Source: JALCLA01 sp965653565 (GTDB lineage Bacteria > Pseudomonadota > Gammaproteobacteria > Xanthomonadales > Xanthomonadaceae). Taken from it: 39,088 bases of DNA. The DNA lies in NCBI GenBank assembly GCA_965653565.1, contig CBFHAI010000040.1, positions 1 to 39,088 on the forward strand, read 5' to 3'. Positions within the stretch are counted from its first letter, which is position 1, and every line of letters starts with the position of its first letter. The notes beneath the pieces were generated by a model that saw only the letters and a program-made list of their open reading frames with translations, searched no databases and was not told the origin of the DNA. Shown one piece after another: positions 8,318 through 16,468 of the stretch. The position numbers and the translations under genes were made by a program.

Positions 8318-8517
8318 TAGAGCGGGACGCAAAGGACGCAAAGGGAAGAGAAAGGACGCAAAGCAAGATAAGAGAAAAAAGTAAAGGACAATTGCCGAGC
8401 CGGCTGCGAGCAGCCGCTAGGAATTCATTTCCTTATGTTCGCTCCTACTTCATTCGCTCTTCTTTCTCTCCTTTGTGTCCTTTCTCTTCCCTTTGCGTCC
8501 TTTGCGTCCCCGCTCTA
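8318..8517. repeat. Long inverted repeat of purine-rich 3' elements
   Basis: The left arm 8318-8363 begins TAGAGCGGGACGCAAAGGAC and contains the unit GGACGCAAAG repeatedly. The right arm 8471-8517 is its reverse complement over about 46 bases with one mismatch and one single-base indel. The 107-base middle holds a small CGGCTG-CGAG-CAGCCG hairpin at 8401-8416. The arms sit four and eleven bases after the stops of the two converging genes. Related single copies occur at 21884 and 38984. The element could act as a bidirectional terminator or a long RNA hairpin; its function is not shown. Confidence 0.8.
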
Positions 8518-8528
8518 AAAAGCACCAC

Positions 8529-8870
8529 TCAATGCGTCAACCCGCCCTCGTCGGTCCCCAGCCGTTCGTTCTCGCCCCACGAGCCGTCTTCTTCGAATTC
8601 GACACCCGCGCCGGTTTCTTCGGCCAGTCCTTCGGCCAGGATGCGCACGCGGCGGGCGGCAATCTCGTTCGGGACTTCCACCTCGATCGCGCGCGACGAC
8701 GGGCCGCGGTCGGAGAACAATCCGGCCGAGCTGGAATCGTCATCGTCGAGGTTCGGCATCAGGTCGGCCACTTCTTCGACGTGTTCGACGCCGTCGATCG
8801 AGGCGATCATGTTGATCAGGCCGCGGGCGGCATCGTCGCTGCCGGTGAAACGCAGGCGCATCAGGCTCAT
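8529..8870 (-). CDS. Small acidic uncharacterised protein
   Basis: A 113-residue, strongly acidic protein that I do not recognise. The pattern suggests two strand-helix-strand halves: MRLRFTG, then DDAARGLINMIASIDG, then VEHVEEVADLM; and AIEVEVPNE, then IAARRVRILAEGLAEETG, then AGVEFEED. They are joined by an Asp/Ser-rich linker (NLDDDDSSSAG). This could be a ferredoxin-like or ACT-like fold, which is inference only. The ATG at 8870 overlaps the stop of the AsmA-like gene (ATGA) and has AAGGAG seven bases upstream, so it is clearly translated and probably coupled. It is the last gene of the operon and ends eleven bases before the inverted repeat. Confidence 0.8.
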   Translation of the reverse strand: MSLMRLRFTGSDDAARGLINMIASIDGVEHVEEVADLMPNLDDDDSSSAGLFSDRGPSSRAIEVEVPNEIAARRVRILAEGLAEETGAGVEFEEDGSWGENERLGTDEGGLTH

Positions 8871-10861
8871 GAGGATTCTCCTTGCGGTTTGGCGGACTTC
8901 GGGGGCGGAGCTTCGTCGTCGGGATCGATCGCGCAACTGCTGTCTTCGCCCGGCCCGGTTTCGAGCAAGGCGAGCAGCGCTGCCGGCGGCGCGACGGAAT
9001 AGAGCGCGGCCGCGGCGAGGCCGCGCAATGCGAGCGGGCCGGCCTTCGGATGGATGTCGGGATCCTTGAAGGTGCCGTCGACTTCCAGCGGCGAGCGCAG
9101 CGACACCAGGCTGCGATCCTTCGGGCGCGGGCGCAGCAACAGATGCAGCGTTTCGTCGCGCATATCGATGCTGCCTTCGCCGTAGAGAATCGTGTCGGTG
9201 GTGTCGAACACGAAACGCTCGGCGGTCACCACGCCATCGTTCGCCTTGAAATCGGCATGCGCGCAGCGCAGCGGAATGATGCGATCCTTGCCGAGCAGAA
9301 AGCGCAGCGCTTCCTGCACATCGAGGCCGGCCAGTTCGAGCAGCAGATTGCTGATGCGGCCCTTGCCCATCACCAGCGACACCTGGCCGTCCGAGGTTGC
9401 GAGCATGTCGGCCACCGAATTGCCGCGGCCGGCGAGTTCGATGCGGCCGCCGATGCGGCCGACACTTTCGCGCGTGAGCCGGCCGTCGGGAAACAACTTC
9501 GGCAGTTCGAGCCCGCGCATCGTCAGGTCGGCGCTCGATGCGATCGGCGCGCCCGAGGCGTCCAGCGTGATGCGGCTGTCGATGCGTCCGCCGGCGACGC
9601 GCAGTTCGAGCGGATCGAGTTTGGCGACGCCGTTCTCGAGCAGCAGACGGCCCTTCAGCGATTCGAGCGGCAGCGGCGCGGCGTCGACTTTCGCCGCATC
9701 GAGGGTGACGTCGGCGTCCATCGCGCGCATCTTTTCCAGGCGATAAGGACGCTGCGGCAGGATGCGCGCGCTTTGCGCCAGTTTCGCGGCTTCGCGCTTC
9801 TGTTCGGGCGAGGCGGTTTCGCCGCTGTCGGCGGACGGCGGCGCGCCGATGAAACCGGCGAGGTCGTCGAAATCCAGATTGCTCGACGCCAGTGCGGCCT
9901 TCATGTACGGGCGCTCGCCGCCGAGCGTGAGCGTGGCGTCGCCGGACAGATCGCTATCGCCGACCGTGCCTTTGAATCCCCGATAATTCCACACGTCGTC
10001 GCGCCGGCTGAGCTGCCCGTCGAGCGTGTACGGCGGCGTCTCGGGCAAGACGATGTCGGCCAGATCGTCGAGCTGCGCCAGATCCGGTCCCTGCAGTTTC
10101 AGCGCGACATCGAAGTTGCGGAATGCCGCCATCGCGCTGACGTTGCCGCGTGCGTGCGCGCGCGTCGCGCCGGCGCGGGCGCGCAGGTCGACATGATACG
10201 GCGCGCTCTTGTTGCGCAATTCGAGCGGCGATTCGATCGTGCCGTCGAGCTTGAATGGATAGCCGCGGTACTCGCCGGTCCCCGTCACCAGCAACGGCGC
10301 CAGCGCATCGTCGGCATCGGGCTCGCCGCTTTTCACATCGAGGGTGAGGTCGGTGCGCGACGGCGCATCGCGCACGCGCAATTCGCCGTCGGTCACCAGC
10401 AGTTGCGCGATCTCGATGCGCCGTTTGCGGCGATTCTCCGGACGATCGAATTTCCAGTTGCCGGCGTGTTCCTTGTCGCGTTCGAGCAGCACCTGCGTGT
10501 TCTTCAAACGCGCCGACGGCAGCACGAAATCGCCGAACAAAAGCGGCCACACCGAAACTTCGAGTTCGAGTTGTTCGGCCTGCGCCATCAGCGGCGTTTC
10601 GGACCAGCCGGCATTGGCCAGCGTGACGTCGTTGGCGCGCACGATCGCGGTGCGCAAGCCCGGATCGACATCGAGATCGCCGGCGATTTCGAGCCGGCGA
10701 CCGGTGGCGGCTTCGACGCGGCGTTCGATCGTGCCTTTGAACCAGTTCCAATCCCACACCGCGACCAGCACGGCGATCGCCGCCACTACGATGAGGAACA
10801 ACCACAGACCCGTGCGCCGCCGCGCTTTTGCTTGCGTTGGCGGCAGCGGCGCGGTTTCCAT
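8867..10861 (-). CDS. AsmA family protein
   Basis: A 664-residue inner-membrane-anchored periplasmic protein of the AsmA group. Residues about 18-40 (TGLWLFLIVVAAIAVLVAVW) form the N-terminal membrane helix. They are followed by the typical RRVEAATGRRLEIAGDLDVD, and the rest is long beta-rich sequence ending in the AsmA C-terminal region (FVFDTTDTILYGEGSIDMRD, LRPRPKDRSLVSLRSPLEVD). AsmA-like proteins form extended bridges linked to phospholipid transport and outer-membrane assembly. An Asp/Glu/Cys-bearing tail (GEDSSCAIDPDDEA) follows. The gene begins six bases after the stop of the PNPOx-like gene and overlaps the next gene by an ATGA. Confidence 0.9.
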   Translation of the reverse strand: METAPLPPTQAKARRRTGLWLFLIVVAAIAVLVAVWDWNWFKGTIERRVEAATGRRLEIAGDLDVDPGLRTAIVRANDVTLANAGWSETPLMAQAEQLELEVSVWPLLFGDFVLPSARLKNTQVLLERDKEHAGNWKFDRPENRRKRRIEIAQLLVTDGELRVRDAPSRTDLTLDVKSGEPDADDALAPLLVTGTGEYRGYPFKLDGTIESPLELRNKSAPYHVDLRARAGATRAHARGNVSAMAAFRNFDVALKLQGPDLAQLDDLADIVLPETPPYTLDGQLSRRDDVWNYRGFKGTVGDSDLSGDATLTLGGERPYMKAALASSNLDFDDLAGFIGAPPSADSGETASPEQKREAAKLAQSARILPQRPYRLEKMRAMDADVTLDAAKVDAAPLPLESLKGRLLLENGVAKLDPLELRVAGGRIDSRITLDASGAPIASSADLTMRGLELPKLFPDGRLTRESVGRIGGRIELAGRGNSVADMLATSDGQVSLVMGKGRISNLLLELAGLDVQEALRFLLGKDRIIPLRCAHADFKANDGVVTAERFVFDTTDTILYGEGSIDMRDETLHLLLRPRPKDRSLVSLRSPLEVDGTFKDPDIHPKAGPLALRGLAAAALYSVAPPAALLALLETGPGEDSSCAIDPDDEAPPPKSAKPQGESS

Positions 10862-10867
10862 CGTCGG

Positions 10868-11371
10868 TCAGCCGTGGCGCAGGCTGAGCGTTTCGTTGTC
10901 GCCCAGCGCGCCCGGATCGTCGTTGGCAGCGGCCATCACGAAATGCAGCGCCTTGCCGATCAGCGAGCCCGGGCCGTCCCAGTATTCGGCGCTCAGCGCT
11001 TCGACGCGGATCAATGCCAGATTCGGATCGTCCTTGCCCGCCGGAAAATAAATCTGCATCGCCGGCGACCAGAAGCGCTCGATCGTGGCGCGATCGCGCA
11101 CCAGCGTGGCGCGACCGGCGACCGAAACGAAGGTGTTCTCCTCCATCGACGCATACGACACGTTGACCGCCGGATTGGCTGCCACTTCGCGCGCCTTGGC
11201 ACTGTCCAGGCCCGTTGCGAACCACAGATCGCCATCGAAATCGACATCCTGCGTACCGAGCGGCCGGCTCAGCAGGCGGCCATCGGCGGTCACCGTGGTG
11301 AGCATCGCGATCTTGATTTCGCGGATCAGCTCGGCGAGTTTTTCGATCTGCTGCTGGCGATCGGGATGCAT
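10868..11371 (-). CDS. Pyridoxamine 5'-phosphate oxidase-like general stress protein
   Basis: A 167-residue flavin-binding split-barrel protein of the general-stress-protein-26 / PNPOx-like family. The start KLAELIREIKIAMLTTVTAD and the segment GRLLSRPLGTQDVDFDGDLWF are typical of it. So are the central NPAVNVSYASMEENTFVSVAG and the WDGPGS near the end. Members bind FMN or FAD and respond to stress; the substrate is unknown. An AAGGA lies seven bases before the ATG. It opens the operon with the AsmA-like gene, six bases downstream. Confidence 0.88.
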   Translation of the reverse strand: MHPDRQQQIEKLAELIREIKIAMLTTVTADGRLLSRPLGTQDVDFDGDLWFATGLDSAKAREVAANPAVNVSYASMEENTFVSVAGRATLVRDRATIERFWSPAMQIYFPAGKDDPNLALIRVEALSAEYWDGPGSLIGKALHFVMAAANDDPGALGDNETLSLRHG

Positions 11372-11483
11372 GGACGATTCCTTGCGGGCCGAGACTGGTC
11401 GGGCTGCGGCTGGTCGATCGGCGACTCTCTTGGAGGAAGCACTTCGGATTGATGCAAGTCGTTGGTCGAAACGTCGGCCGGCG

Positions 11484-12209
11484 TCAGCCCGGCGGCGGTT
11501 CGCTGGCCGGAATTTCTTCCGCGCTCGGCGCGACGGTGCGGCCGATGACGCCGCACGCGATGCGCGCGCCGGAATTGCCGGCCGGTTGCGAGGTGTAGTC
11601 GTCGGGCTGCTCGTGCACGACGATGGCGCGGCCGAGCACGTCGCGCGGGCCGTTGCTGCCCAGTTCGAGTTCCGGCAACAGCAGGTTCACTTCGACCTGG
11701 CCTTGCGCATCGGCCGTCACGTTGGGCATGTCGCCGGCGTGGTGCGGACCGGATTCGACCTTGCCGTGGGGGTTGCCGGCGGGATTGAAATGCGGCCCGG
11801 CGCTGGATGCATCCGGTGCGCTGCAATCGCCTTTTTCGTGGATGTGGAAGCCATGTGCGGCACCGGCAGTGAGGCCGGTGAGACGGCCCGACAAGCGCAA
11901 TCCGCCATTCTCCGGCGTGAGCGACAGTTCGCCGCCGGCGCTGCGGCCCTGCGTCGGCATCAGCATCGCTTGCGCGGTCATCGCCGCATCGCTGGAGGCA
12001 GCCATCAGCGCGGTGCTCGATGCCGGTGCCGGCGTGGTCATTGGCGCCGTCGGCGCGGTCGTCGCGGTGGCCGGCGTCGCCGGCATCGTCGCTGCCGGTG
12101 CAGTGGTTGCCGCCGGTGCCGAGGCCTGCGGTTCGACCGGATCGTTCGGGCGGTCGCAGCCGACCAGCAGCAACGGGATCAGCAGGGAAAGCGTGCGCAT
12201 ACGGGACAT
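11484..12209 (-). CDS. sodC: Cu/Zn superoxide dismutase lipoprotein
   Basis: A 241-residue periplasmic superoxide dismutase that converts superoxide to oxygen and hydrogen peroxide. The N-terminus is a lipoprotein signal (TLSLLIPLLLVGC), so it should be anchored to a membrane. About 60 residues rich in Ala, Thr and Pro then form a flexible linker. The catalytic domain carries HGFHIHEKGDC (two Cu ligands and the disulfide Cys), AGPHFNP, NPHGK and GPHHAGDMPN (bridging and Zn ligands), IVVHEQPDDY (Cu ligand) and ARIACGVIG (second Cys and the guiding Arg). I chose the ATG at 12209 because GGAG lies eight bases upstream; ATG 12200 is also possible. The Pro-rich tail ends EPPPG. Confidence 0.93.
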   Translation of the reverse strand: MSRMRTLSLLIPLLLVGCDRPNDPVEPQASAPAATTAPAATMPATPATATTAPTAPMTTPAPASSTALMAASSDAAMTAQAMLMPTQGRSAGGELSLTPENGGLRLSGRLTGLTAGAAHGFHIHEKGDCSAPDASSAGPHFNPAGNPHGKVESGPHHAGDMPNVTADAQGQVEVNLLLPELELGSNGPRDVLGRAIVVHEQPDDYTSQPAGNSGARIACGVIGRTVAPSAEEIPASEPPPG

Positions 12210-12260
12210 GACGGCGACTCCGGATAAAGGCATAAGGGCAACAGACAAAGCTGACCGTAG

Positions 12261-12290
12261 CCCCGCCATGCTGAGCGGAGCATGACGGGG
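12261..12290. repeat. Hairpin between trhO and sodC
   Basis: CCCCG-C-CATGCT, loop GAGCGG, then AGCATG-A-CGGGG form an 11-bp stem interrupted by one C/A mismatch. It lies between the trhO stop and the sodC start on the minus strand. No T tract follows, so it could be a REP-like unit or a weak terminator. Confidence 0.5.
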
Positions 12291-12301
12291 GACGGTAACA
12301 A

Positions 12302-13048
12302 TTACGTGGGGCTGGCGGCGTCCACGGCAGGCTGCAGTGCAGGGTCGAGCGCGACGCGTTCGTCGAACACGAAGCAGCGTCCCTCGTAGTGCGCGCCGCC
12401 GACTTTTTCGAAGTAGCCCAGGATGCCGCCATCGAGTTGCCGCACCTGCGCGAAGCCGGCGGCCTGCATCCAGCGTGCGGCTTTTTCGCAGCGGATGCCG
12501 CCGGTGCAGAACGAGACGATGGTGGCGTCGGCGAGCGCCTCGCGATGCGCTGCGATGGCGGCGGGAAAATCGACGAAATTGTCGATCGACAGCGTGACCG
12601 CACCGGCGAAAGTGCCGTGCGCGACTTCCTCGCGATTGCGCGTATCGAGCAGCACGACGCGGCGGCCGGCGTCATCCGTGCCGCGTTCGAGCCAGCGCGC
12701 CAGCATCTCGGGCGCCACGGTGGGTGCGCGGCCGGCGAGCGGCGACGCATCTTCTTTGCGGAACGCGATGATCTCGCGCTTGAGCTTCACTTTCAGCCGC
12801 GCGAACGGATTGCCGCGGCTATGGCTGAGCTTGGCCTCGATCGGTGCGAACCGTTCATCGCTACGCAACCAGGCGAGCCAGTCGAGCACATCGCCCTGGC
12901 TGCCGGCGAGAAAACAGTTGATGCCTTCCGCCGCGACGAGAACGGTGCCGCGCAGGTTGCGCCGTTCGGCCTGTTCGCGGACTTGCGCAACGAGCGCGTG
13001 CGGATCGTCGATCGGCACGAAGCGGTAGGCGGCGAGGTTGAGGATCAT
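12302..13048 (-). CDS. trhO: tRNA uridine(34) hydroxylase TrhO (rhodanese family)
   Basis: A 248-residue cytoplasmic enzyme matching TrhO (formerly YceA), which hydroxylates uridine 34 of certain tRNAs on the way to 5-(carboxy)methoxyuridine. The N-terminal domain has the family sequence LRGTVLVAAEGIN followed by KLKREIIAFRK. The C-terminal rhodanese domain has LLDTRNREEVAHGTF and the active-site loop FCTGGIRCEKAARWM, whose first Cys (around residue 180) is the catalytic one. The C-terminus, GGILGYFEKVGGAHYEGRCF, is also diagnostic. It is shorter than the E. coli protein, as is usual for this subgroup. The gene stands on the minus strand 92 bases upstream of sodC. Confidence 0.92.
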   Translation of the reverse strand: MILNLAAYRFVPIDDPHALVAQVREQAERRNLRGTVLVAAEGINCFLAGSQGDVLDWLAWLRSDERFAPIEAKLSHSRGNPFARLKVKLKREIIAFRKEDASPLAGRAPTVAPEMLARWLERGTDDAGRRVVLLDTRNREEVAHGTFAGAVTLSIDNFVDFPAAIAAHREALADATIVSFCTGGIRCEKAARWMQAAGFAQVRQLDGGILGYFEKVGGAHYEGRCFVFDERVALDPALQPAVDAASPT

Positions 13049-13127
13049 GTCGCGATTTTAGCAACGGATCGGCCGCGCCGGCGCCTCGCGCGCGAGCTGT
13101 CCCGAACACGCCATCTTGAGAAGGAAT

Positions 13128-13151
13128 CGAGCCCTCGAAGTCGAGGGCTCG
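13128..13151. repeat. Palindromic 11-bp hairpin
   Basis: CGAGCCCTCGA at 13128-13138 and TCGAGGGCTCG at 13141-13151 are perfect complements separated by AG. It lies between the DUF5694 gene stop and the trhO start, both on the minus strand. No T tract follows on the minus strand; it may still act as a transcript 3' stabiliser or a weak terminator. Confidence 0.5.
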
Positions 13152-13176
13152 CTCGACGCGCGCCTCGGTTGACGCC

Positions 13177-13989
13177 TTATTTCAGATAGGCGCCGGCATC
13201 GACCAGCTCGACGCCGGGCGCTTCGATCGCGCAACGCTGCAGCGCGTGGGCGTGGCCCTGGCCGTAGAACACGACGGCGCGATCACCCGGCTTCAGCGCC
13301 TGCAGCAGCCGCGCGCAAATGATGAAATTGCGCTTGGCCCAGGCGGCGTTGAGCTCCGCGCCGGGCTGCTGATCGCCGGCGCCGAACTTGAGCAGGTCGA
13401 GATAGAACGACTGCGCCAGTTCGATTTCTTCCACCGAATTGTAGTGGCGCAGCAGCTCGGTAACCGTGTGGGTTTTCTGCATCTCGCCCATGCGCGCGAC
13501 CATCGTCTGCACCTGCTGCATCATGGCGCCGAGCACATCGGATTTGCCGTTGGCTTCGGCCCAGGCCTGCACGGCCTCGAACGGAAAATCGCCGTCGACA
13601 TCGATGCCATGCACGCGGTCGAGTTTCTGCTGCGCGGCGAGCCGGAAACCCAGTTGCACGACTTCGTTGCGCGACGGCTCGAGTTTGTTTTCGCGAAAGG
13701 CCGCATATCGGGTGTCGGTCACCTCGGCCGGCCATTCGACCGCCACCATGTTCGGATCGAACGCGGCGAGCGATTTCGTCAATGCAACCAGCTCGGCCTG
13801 ACGCTGGGGCTCGAGCACATCGTCGACTTCGACGTTGTGCAGATCGCGGCCCGGATTGTCGAAATGATAGGTGCCGACGATCATCACCCGCGCCGGCGGG
13901 ACGGCCTCGGTGGCGACGGCCGCGAGCGAAAGACTCGACAGGCAGGCCAGGGCGACGAGGGAAGTGCGGAAGCGCAGGGCGAGGGACAT
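13177..13989 (-). CDS. DUF5694-type secreted protein
   Basis: A 270-residue protein with a signal peptide (LVALACLSSLSLAAVATEA), so it is probably periplasmic. The mature part starts with VMIVGTYHFDNPGRD and contains DPNMVAVEWPAE, RVHGIDVDGDFPF and, near the end, AVVFYGQGHAHALQRC. These are hallmarks of the DUF5694 family, which resembles TraB/GumN-like proteins with conserved Gly-x-x-His and terminal Gly-His motifs. The biochemical role is unknown. The ATG at 13989 begins the signal peptide directly. It stands alone, with 249 bases upstream containing a REP-like element. Confidence 0.8.
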   Translation of the reverse strand: MSLALRFRTSLVALACLSSLSLAAVATEAVPPARVMIVGTYHFDNPGRDLHNVEVDDVLEPQRQAELVALTKSLAAFDPNMVAVEWPAEVTDTRYAAFRENKLEPSRNEVVQLGFRLAAQQKLDRVHGIDVDGDFPFEAVQAWAEANGKSDVLGAMMQQVQTMVARMGEMQKTHTVTELLRHYNSVEEIELAQSFYLDLLKFGAGDQQPGAELNAAWAKRNFIICARLLQALKPGDRAVVFYGQGHAHALQRCAIEAPGVELVDAGAYLK

Positions 13990-14182
13990 CGGGAATTCCT
14001 GAGAGGGTTGAGGACACGGCGGTTCGATGCGGGATCGCGTTGCAAGGTTGCAAGGCGAGGCGTGCGTCGGTGCCGTGAGGCTCTCAACGCTCGATCGTGT
14101 GCGAATCGGCGCAGAACTTTTTTCGCACGGGAAATGCAGGTGCGAAGGCGTTGCCGCGCGCGCAGGTGATCGGCTCAGAGTC

Positions 14183-14212
14183 GCTGGATTCCCGCCTGCG
14201 CGGAAATGACGG
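14183..14212 (-). repeat. REP-like element, second CGTCATTCCCGCG-type copy
   Basis: Read on the minus strand, this is CCGTCATTTCCGCGCAGGCG followed by GGAATCCAGC. It matches the copy at 231-258 over CGTCATT-CCGCGCAGGCGGGA. It lies between the radical SAM gene stop and the start of the DUF5694 gene. Confidence 0.6.
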
Positions 14213-14238
14213 ATCTCCGAGGATGCGTCGAACCGCGC

Positions 14239-15774
14239 CTACGCCCTGCCCGCCAGATGCCGCGCCTGCCGCTTCGGCGTAGCACCTTCGCGCGCGCCGC
14301 GCGGCAGTGGCAGCGGGGCGTCGGCAGCTTCGAAGCGCAGGCGGCTGCGGCCGCCGGCGGCGTGGTAGTCGGCGGCCAGATCGGCGCCCGCGGCGACGCG
14401 ATCGTCGCCGACGACGTCGCACAGATAGTCGTGCATCAGGTGCACGAGGCGTTCGTGCGCGAGCGCGTGGGTCTGGCCGGTCGTGGCATAGAGCCAGTCG
14501 GCGAACGCCAGGAAATTCGCGAACGGCGCGGCGGCGAGCAGGCGCGGCAGACTGCGCGTGTAGCGGCCGGAATTGGCCACGATGTCCCAGTAGCGCGAGA
14601 AACGCGACAGGCGCTGCATGGTGGCGAAGTCGATGACGCCGGTGGCCAGGATGTTGTACGGCGGGTCCGGATTGAAGCGCAGCCCGTGCTCGGCGGTGTG
14701 CCGCGCGATCGGCGCACCGCGCAGGCGCTTGAGGATGCCGAACTGGATTTCGTGCGGCGCCAGCGCCACCAGGCGATCGAAACCGGCCGCGAAAGTCTGC
14801 ATGTCTTCGCCGGGCAACCCCGCGATCAGATCGACGTGCAGATGCGCGGTGGAGTTGGCGCGCAGCCAGCGCAGATTGTCGGCGGCCACGTCGTTCTTCT
14901 GCCGGCGCGAGATGCGCGCCTGCACCTGCGGGTCGAAGGTCTGGATGCCGATCTCGAATTGCAGCGTGCCGGCCGGGAAACGCACGATCGCGTCCTTCAA
15001 GCGCTCCGGCAAGTGATCGGGCACCAGTTCGAAATGCAGGAACGGCGGATCGTCCGGCGCGGCGTCGAGCTTGGCCAGGAAGAAATCGAGGATCGCCAGC
15101 GACGCATCGATCTTCAGGTTGAAGGTGCGGTCGACGAACTTGAACTGCCTGGCGCCGCGCGCGTACAGCGTTTCGAGCTCGGCCAGGAAGGCCTCGACCG
15201 GAAACGGCCACGCCGTCTTGTCGAGCGCCGACAGGCAGAACTCGCACTTGAACGGACAGCCGCGCGAGGCCTCGACATACAGATGGCGCTGCCGCACGTC
15301 CTCGTCGGTGTATTCGGCGTACGGCAATTGCAGCGCCGGCAAAGGCGGCTGGATGCCCTTGATGGTGCGCACTTCCGGCCGTTCGTCGGCGATCAACTGC
15401 GCGGCGAGCTGCGCAAAACTGACGTCGCCCCAGCCGGTGATGACGTAATCGGCCAGCGCGCAGATGCGCTGACCGTCGGTTTCGTACGAGACTTCCGGAC
15501 CGCCCAGCACGATCACCAGATCGGGCGCCAGCACGCGCAGTTGCGCGACCAGCCGCGTGCTCTCCTCGACGTTCCAGATATACACGCCCAGGCCCAGCAC
15601 GCGCGGGCGTTCGGACAGTATTTTCTCGGCGATTTCCTCGGTTTTCTGACCGATCACGAACTCGCGGATGCAGCTGCGGTCGCGCAAGCCCCCGAGGTTC
15701 GCGCGCAGGCAGCGCAGGCCCAGCGAGGCATGGGCGTAACGGGCGTTGAGCGTGGCCAGGACAATGTCGGACAT
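14239..15774 (-). CDS. B12-binding domain radical SAM protein (DUF4080 group)
   Basis: A 511-residue enzyme with an N-terminal cobalamin-binding-like domain (LNARYAHASLGLRCLRANL, VLGLGVYIWN, VIVLGGPEVSYE). A radical SAM domain follows, with the cluster motif SRGCPFKCEFCLS (CxxxCxxC) at about residues 170-178, then KFVDRTFN and EIGIQTF. The DUF4080 C-terminal domain ends the protein. These proteins cleave S-adenosylmethionine reductively and probably modify a substrate by radical or methyl chemistry; no substrate is known. The last 40 residues are basic and of low complexity (GAREGATPKRQARHLAGRA). It is divergent from the HU-like gene and shares a 161-base upstream region with it. Confidence 0.88.
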   Translation of the reverse strand: MSDIVLATLNARYAHASLGLRCLRANLGGLRDRSCIREFVIGQKTEEIAEKILSERPRVLGLGVYIWNVEESTRLVAQLRVLAPDLVIVLGGPEVSYETDGQRICALADYVITGWGDVSFAQLAAQLIADERPEVRTIKGIQPPLPALQLPYAEYTDEDVRQRHLYVEASRGCPFKCEFCLSALDKTAWPFPVEAFLAELETLYARGARQFKFVDRTFNLKIDASLAILDFFLAKLDAAPDDPPFLHFELVPDHLPERLKDAIVRFPAGTLQFEIGIQTFDPQVQARISRRQKNDVAADNLRWLRANSTAHLHVDLIAGLPGEDMQTFAAGFDRLVALAPHEIQFGILKRLRGAPIARHTAEHGLRFNPDPPYNILATGVIDFATMQRLSRFSRYWDIVANSGRYTRSLPRLLAAAPFANFLAFADWLYATTGQTHALAHERLVHLMHDYLCDVVGDDRVAAGADLAADYHAAGGRSRLRFEAADAPLPLPRGAREGATPKRQARHLAGRA

Positions 15775-15935
15775 GGCTACATTTTCGCCTGTTCGGCGTG
15801 CGCGTGCCAGAAAAGCGCATTTTTTTCGTTTTTCTTGCTGCGATTCGGCAAATCCTGCGCTACAGTCTGGCTGCCTGATCCAGGCCGTCCGGCGCCCCCG
15901 TTCGGACGAACCTCAAGATTCGAGTAAAGAGAACT

Positions 15936-16328
15936 ATGGCCACTGCTAAGAAAGCCGCAAAGAAACCCGCCGCCAAAAAGGCCGCCAAGCCGGCGAAGGC
16001 TGCTGCCTCCAACAAGCCGGTCAAGGGCGTGATGTCGAAGTCCGACCTGGCCCGCCACCTGTCCGAGCATTCGGGCGTCGAAACCAAGTCCGTCAAGGCC
16101 GTGCTGGCGTCGCTCGAAGCGACCGTGCTCGGTGCGGTGAGCAAGAAGGGCGCGCAGCAGTTCGTGCTGCCGGGCCTGTTGAAGATCACCTCCGTCGCGG
16201 TGCCGGCGAAGGCCAAGCGTTTCGGCAAGGATCCGTTCTCCGGTCAGGAGCGCTGGTTCCCGGCGAAGCCGGCTTCGGTGAAAGTGAAAGTGCGTGCGCT
16301 CAAGAAGGTCAAGGACGCGGCAGCTTAA
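15936..16328 (+). CDS. HU-like DNA-binding protein with Lys/Ala-rich arm
   Basis: A 130-residue nucleoid protein. Residues 1-30 are a Lys/Ala/Pro-rich arm like eukaryotic histone H1 tails (KKAAKKPAAKKAAKPAKA). The HU/IHF fold follows: SKSDLARHLSEHSGVETKSV, LEATVLGAVSKKGAQQFVLP and the beta-arm sequence GLLKITSVAVPAKAKRFGKDPFSG. HU proteins bind and bend DNA with little sequence preference. The lysine-rich arm probably strengthens DNA contact. Possible promoter pieces upstream include TACAGT at 15861-15866. An intrinsic terminator follows at 16391-16418, so the gene is probably monocistronic and well expressed. Confidence 0.9.
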   Translation: MATAKKAAKKPAAKKAAKPAKAAASNKPVKGVMSKSDLARHLSEHSGVETKSVKAVLASLEATVLGAVSKKGAQQFVLPGLLKITSVAVPAKAKRFGKDPFSGQERWFPAKPASVKVKVRALKKVKDAAA

Positions 16329-16390
16329 AGCTGCGCGCACCGGCCCCGCATCGGTCCATCGATGCGGCGTTGCGGTGACCTTGTTGCACG

Positions 16391-16420
16391 AAAAAGCCCG
16401 GTGCGAGCCGGGCTTTTTCT
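16391..16420 (+). terminator. Intrinsic terminator of the HU-like gene
   Basis: AAAAAGCCCGG, loop TGCGAG, then CCGGGCTTTTT: an 11-bp stem ending in a run of T residues, 62 bases after the HU-like stop codon. The A tract on the left makes it usable from the other strand as well, for the minus-strand genes reading leftward. Confidence 0.9.
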
Positions 16421-16430
16421 TTGGGCGGCG

Positions 16431-16461
16431 CGTTACGGCGTTACGGCGTTACGGCGTTGCG
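16431..16461. repeat. 8-bp tandem repeat CGTTACGG
   Basis: Three perfect copies of CGTTACGG run head to tail from 16431 to 16454, followed by a decayed fourth copy (CGTTGCGA). The tract lies just after the HU terminator in non-coding DNA and may be a slippage product. Confidence 0.75.
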
Positions 16462-16468
16462 ACGCCGC

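Noticed and set aside
8882..11452. 856-codon plus-strand open frame opposite the AsmA-like and PNPOx-like genes
   Set aside because: No start signal or recognisable domain, and composition is that of a reverse-strand shadow. The genes on the minus strand have ribosome sites and known families.
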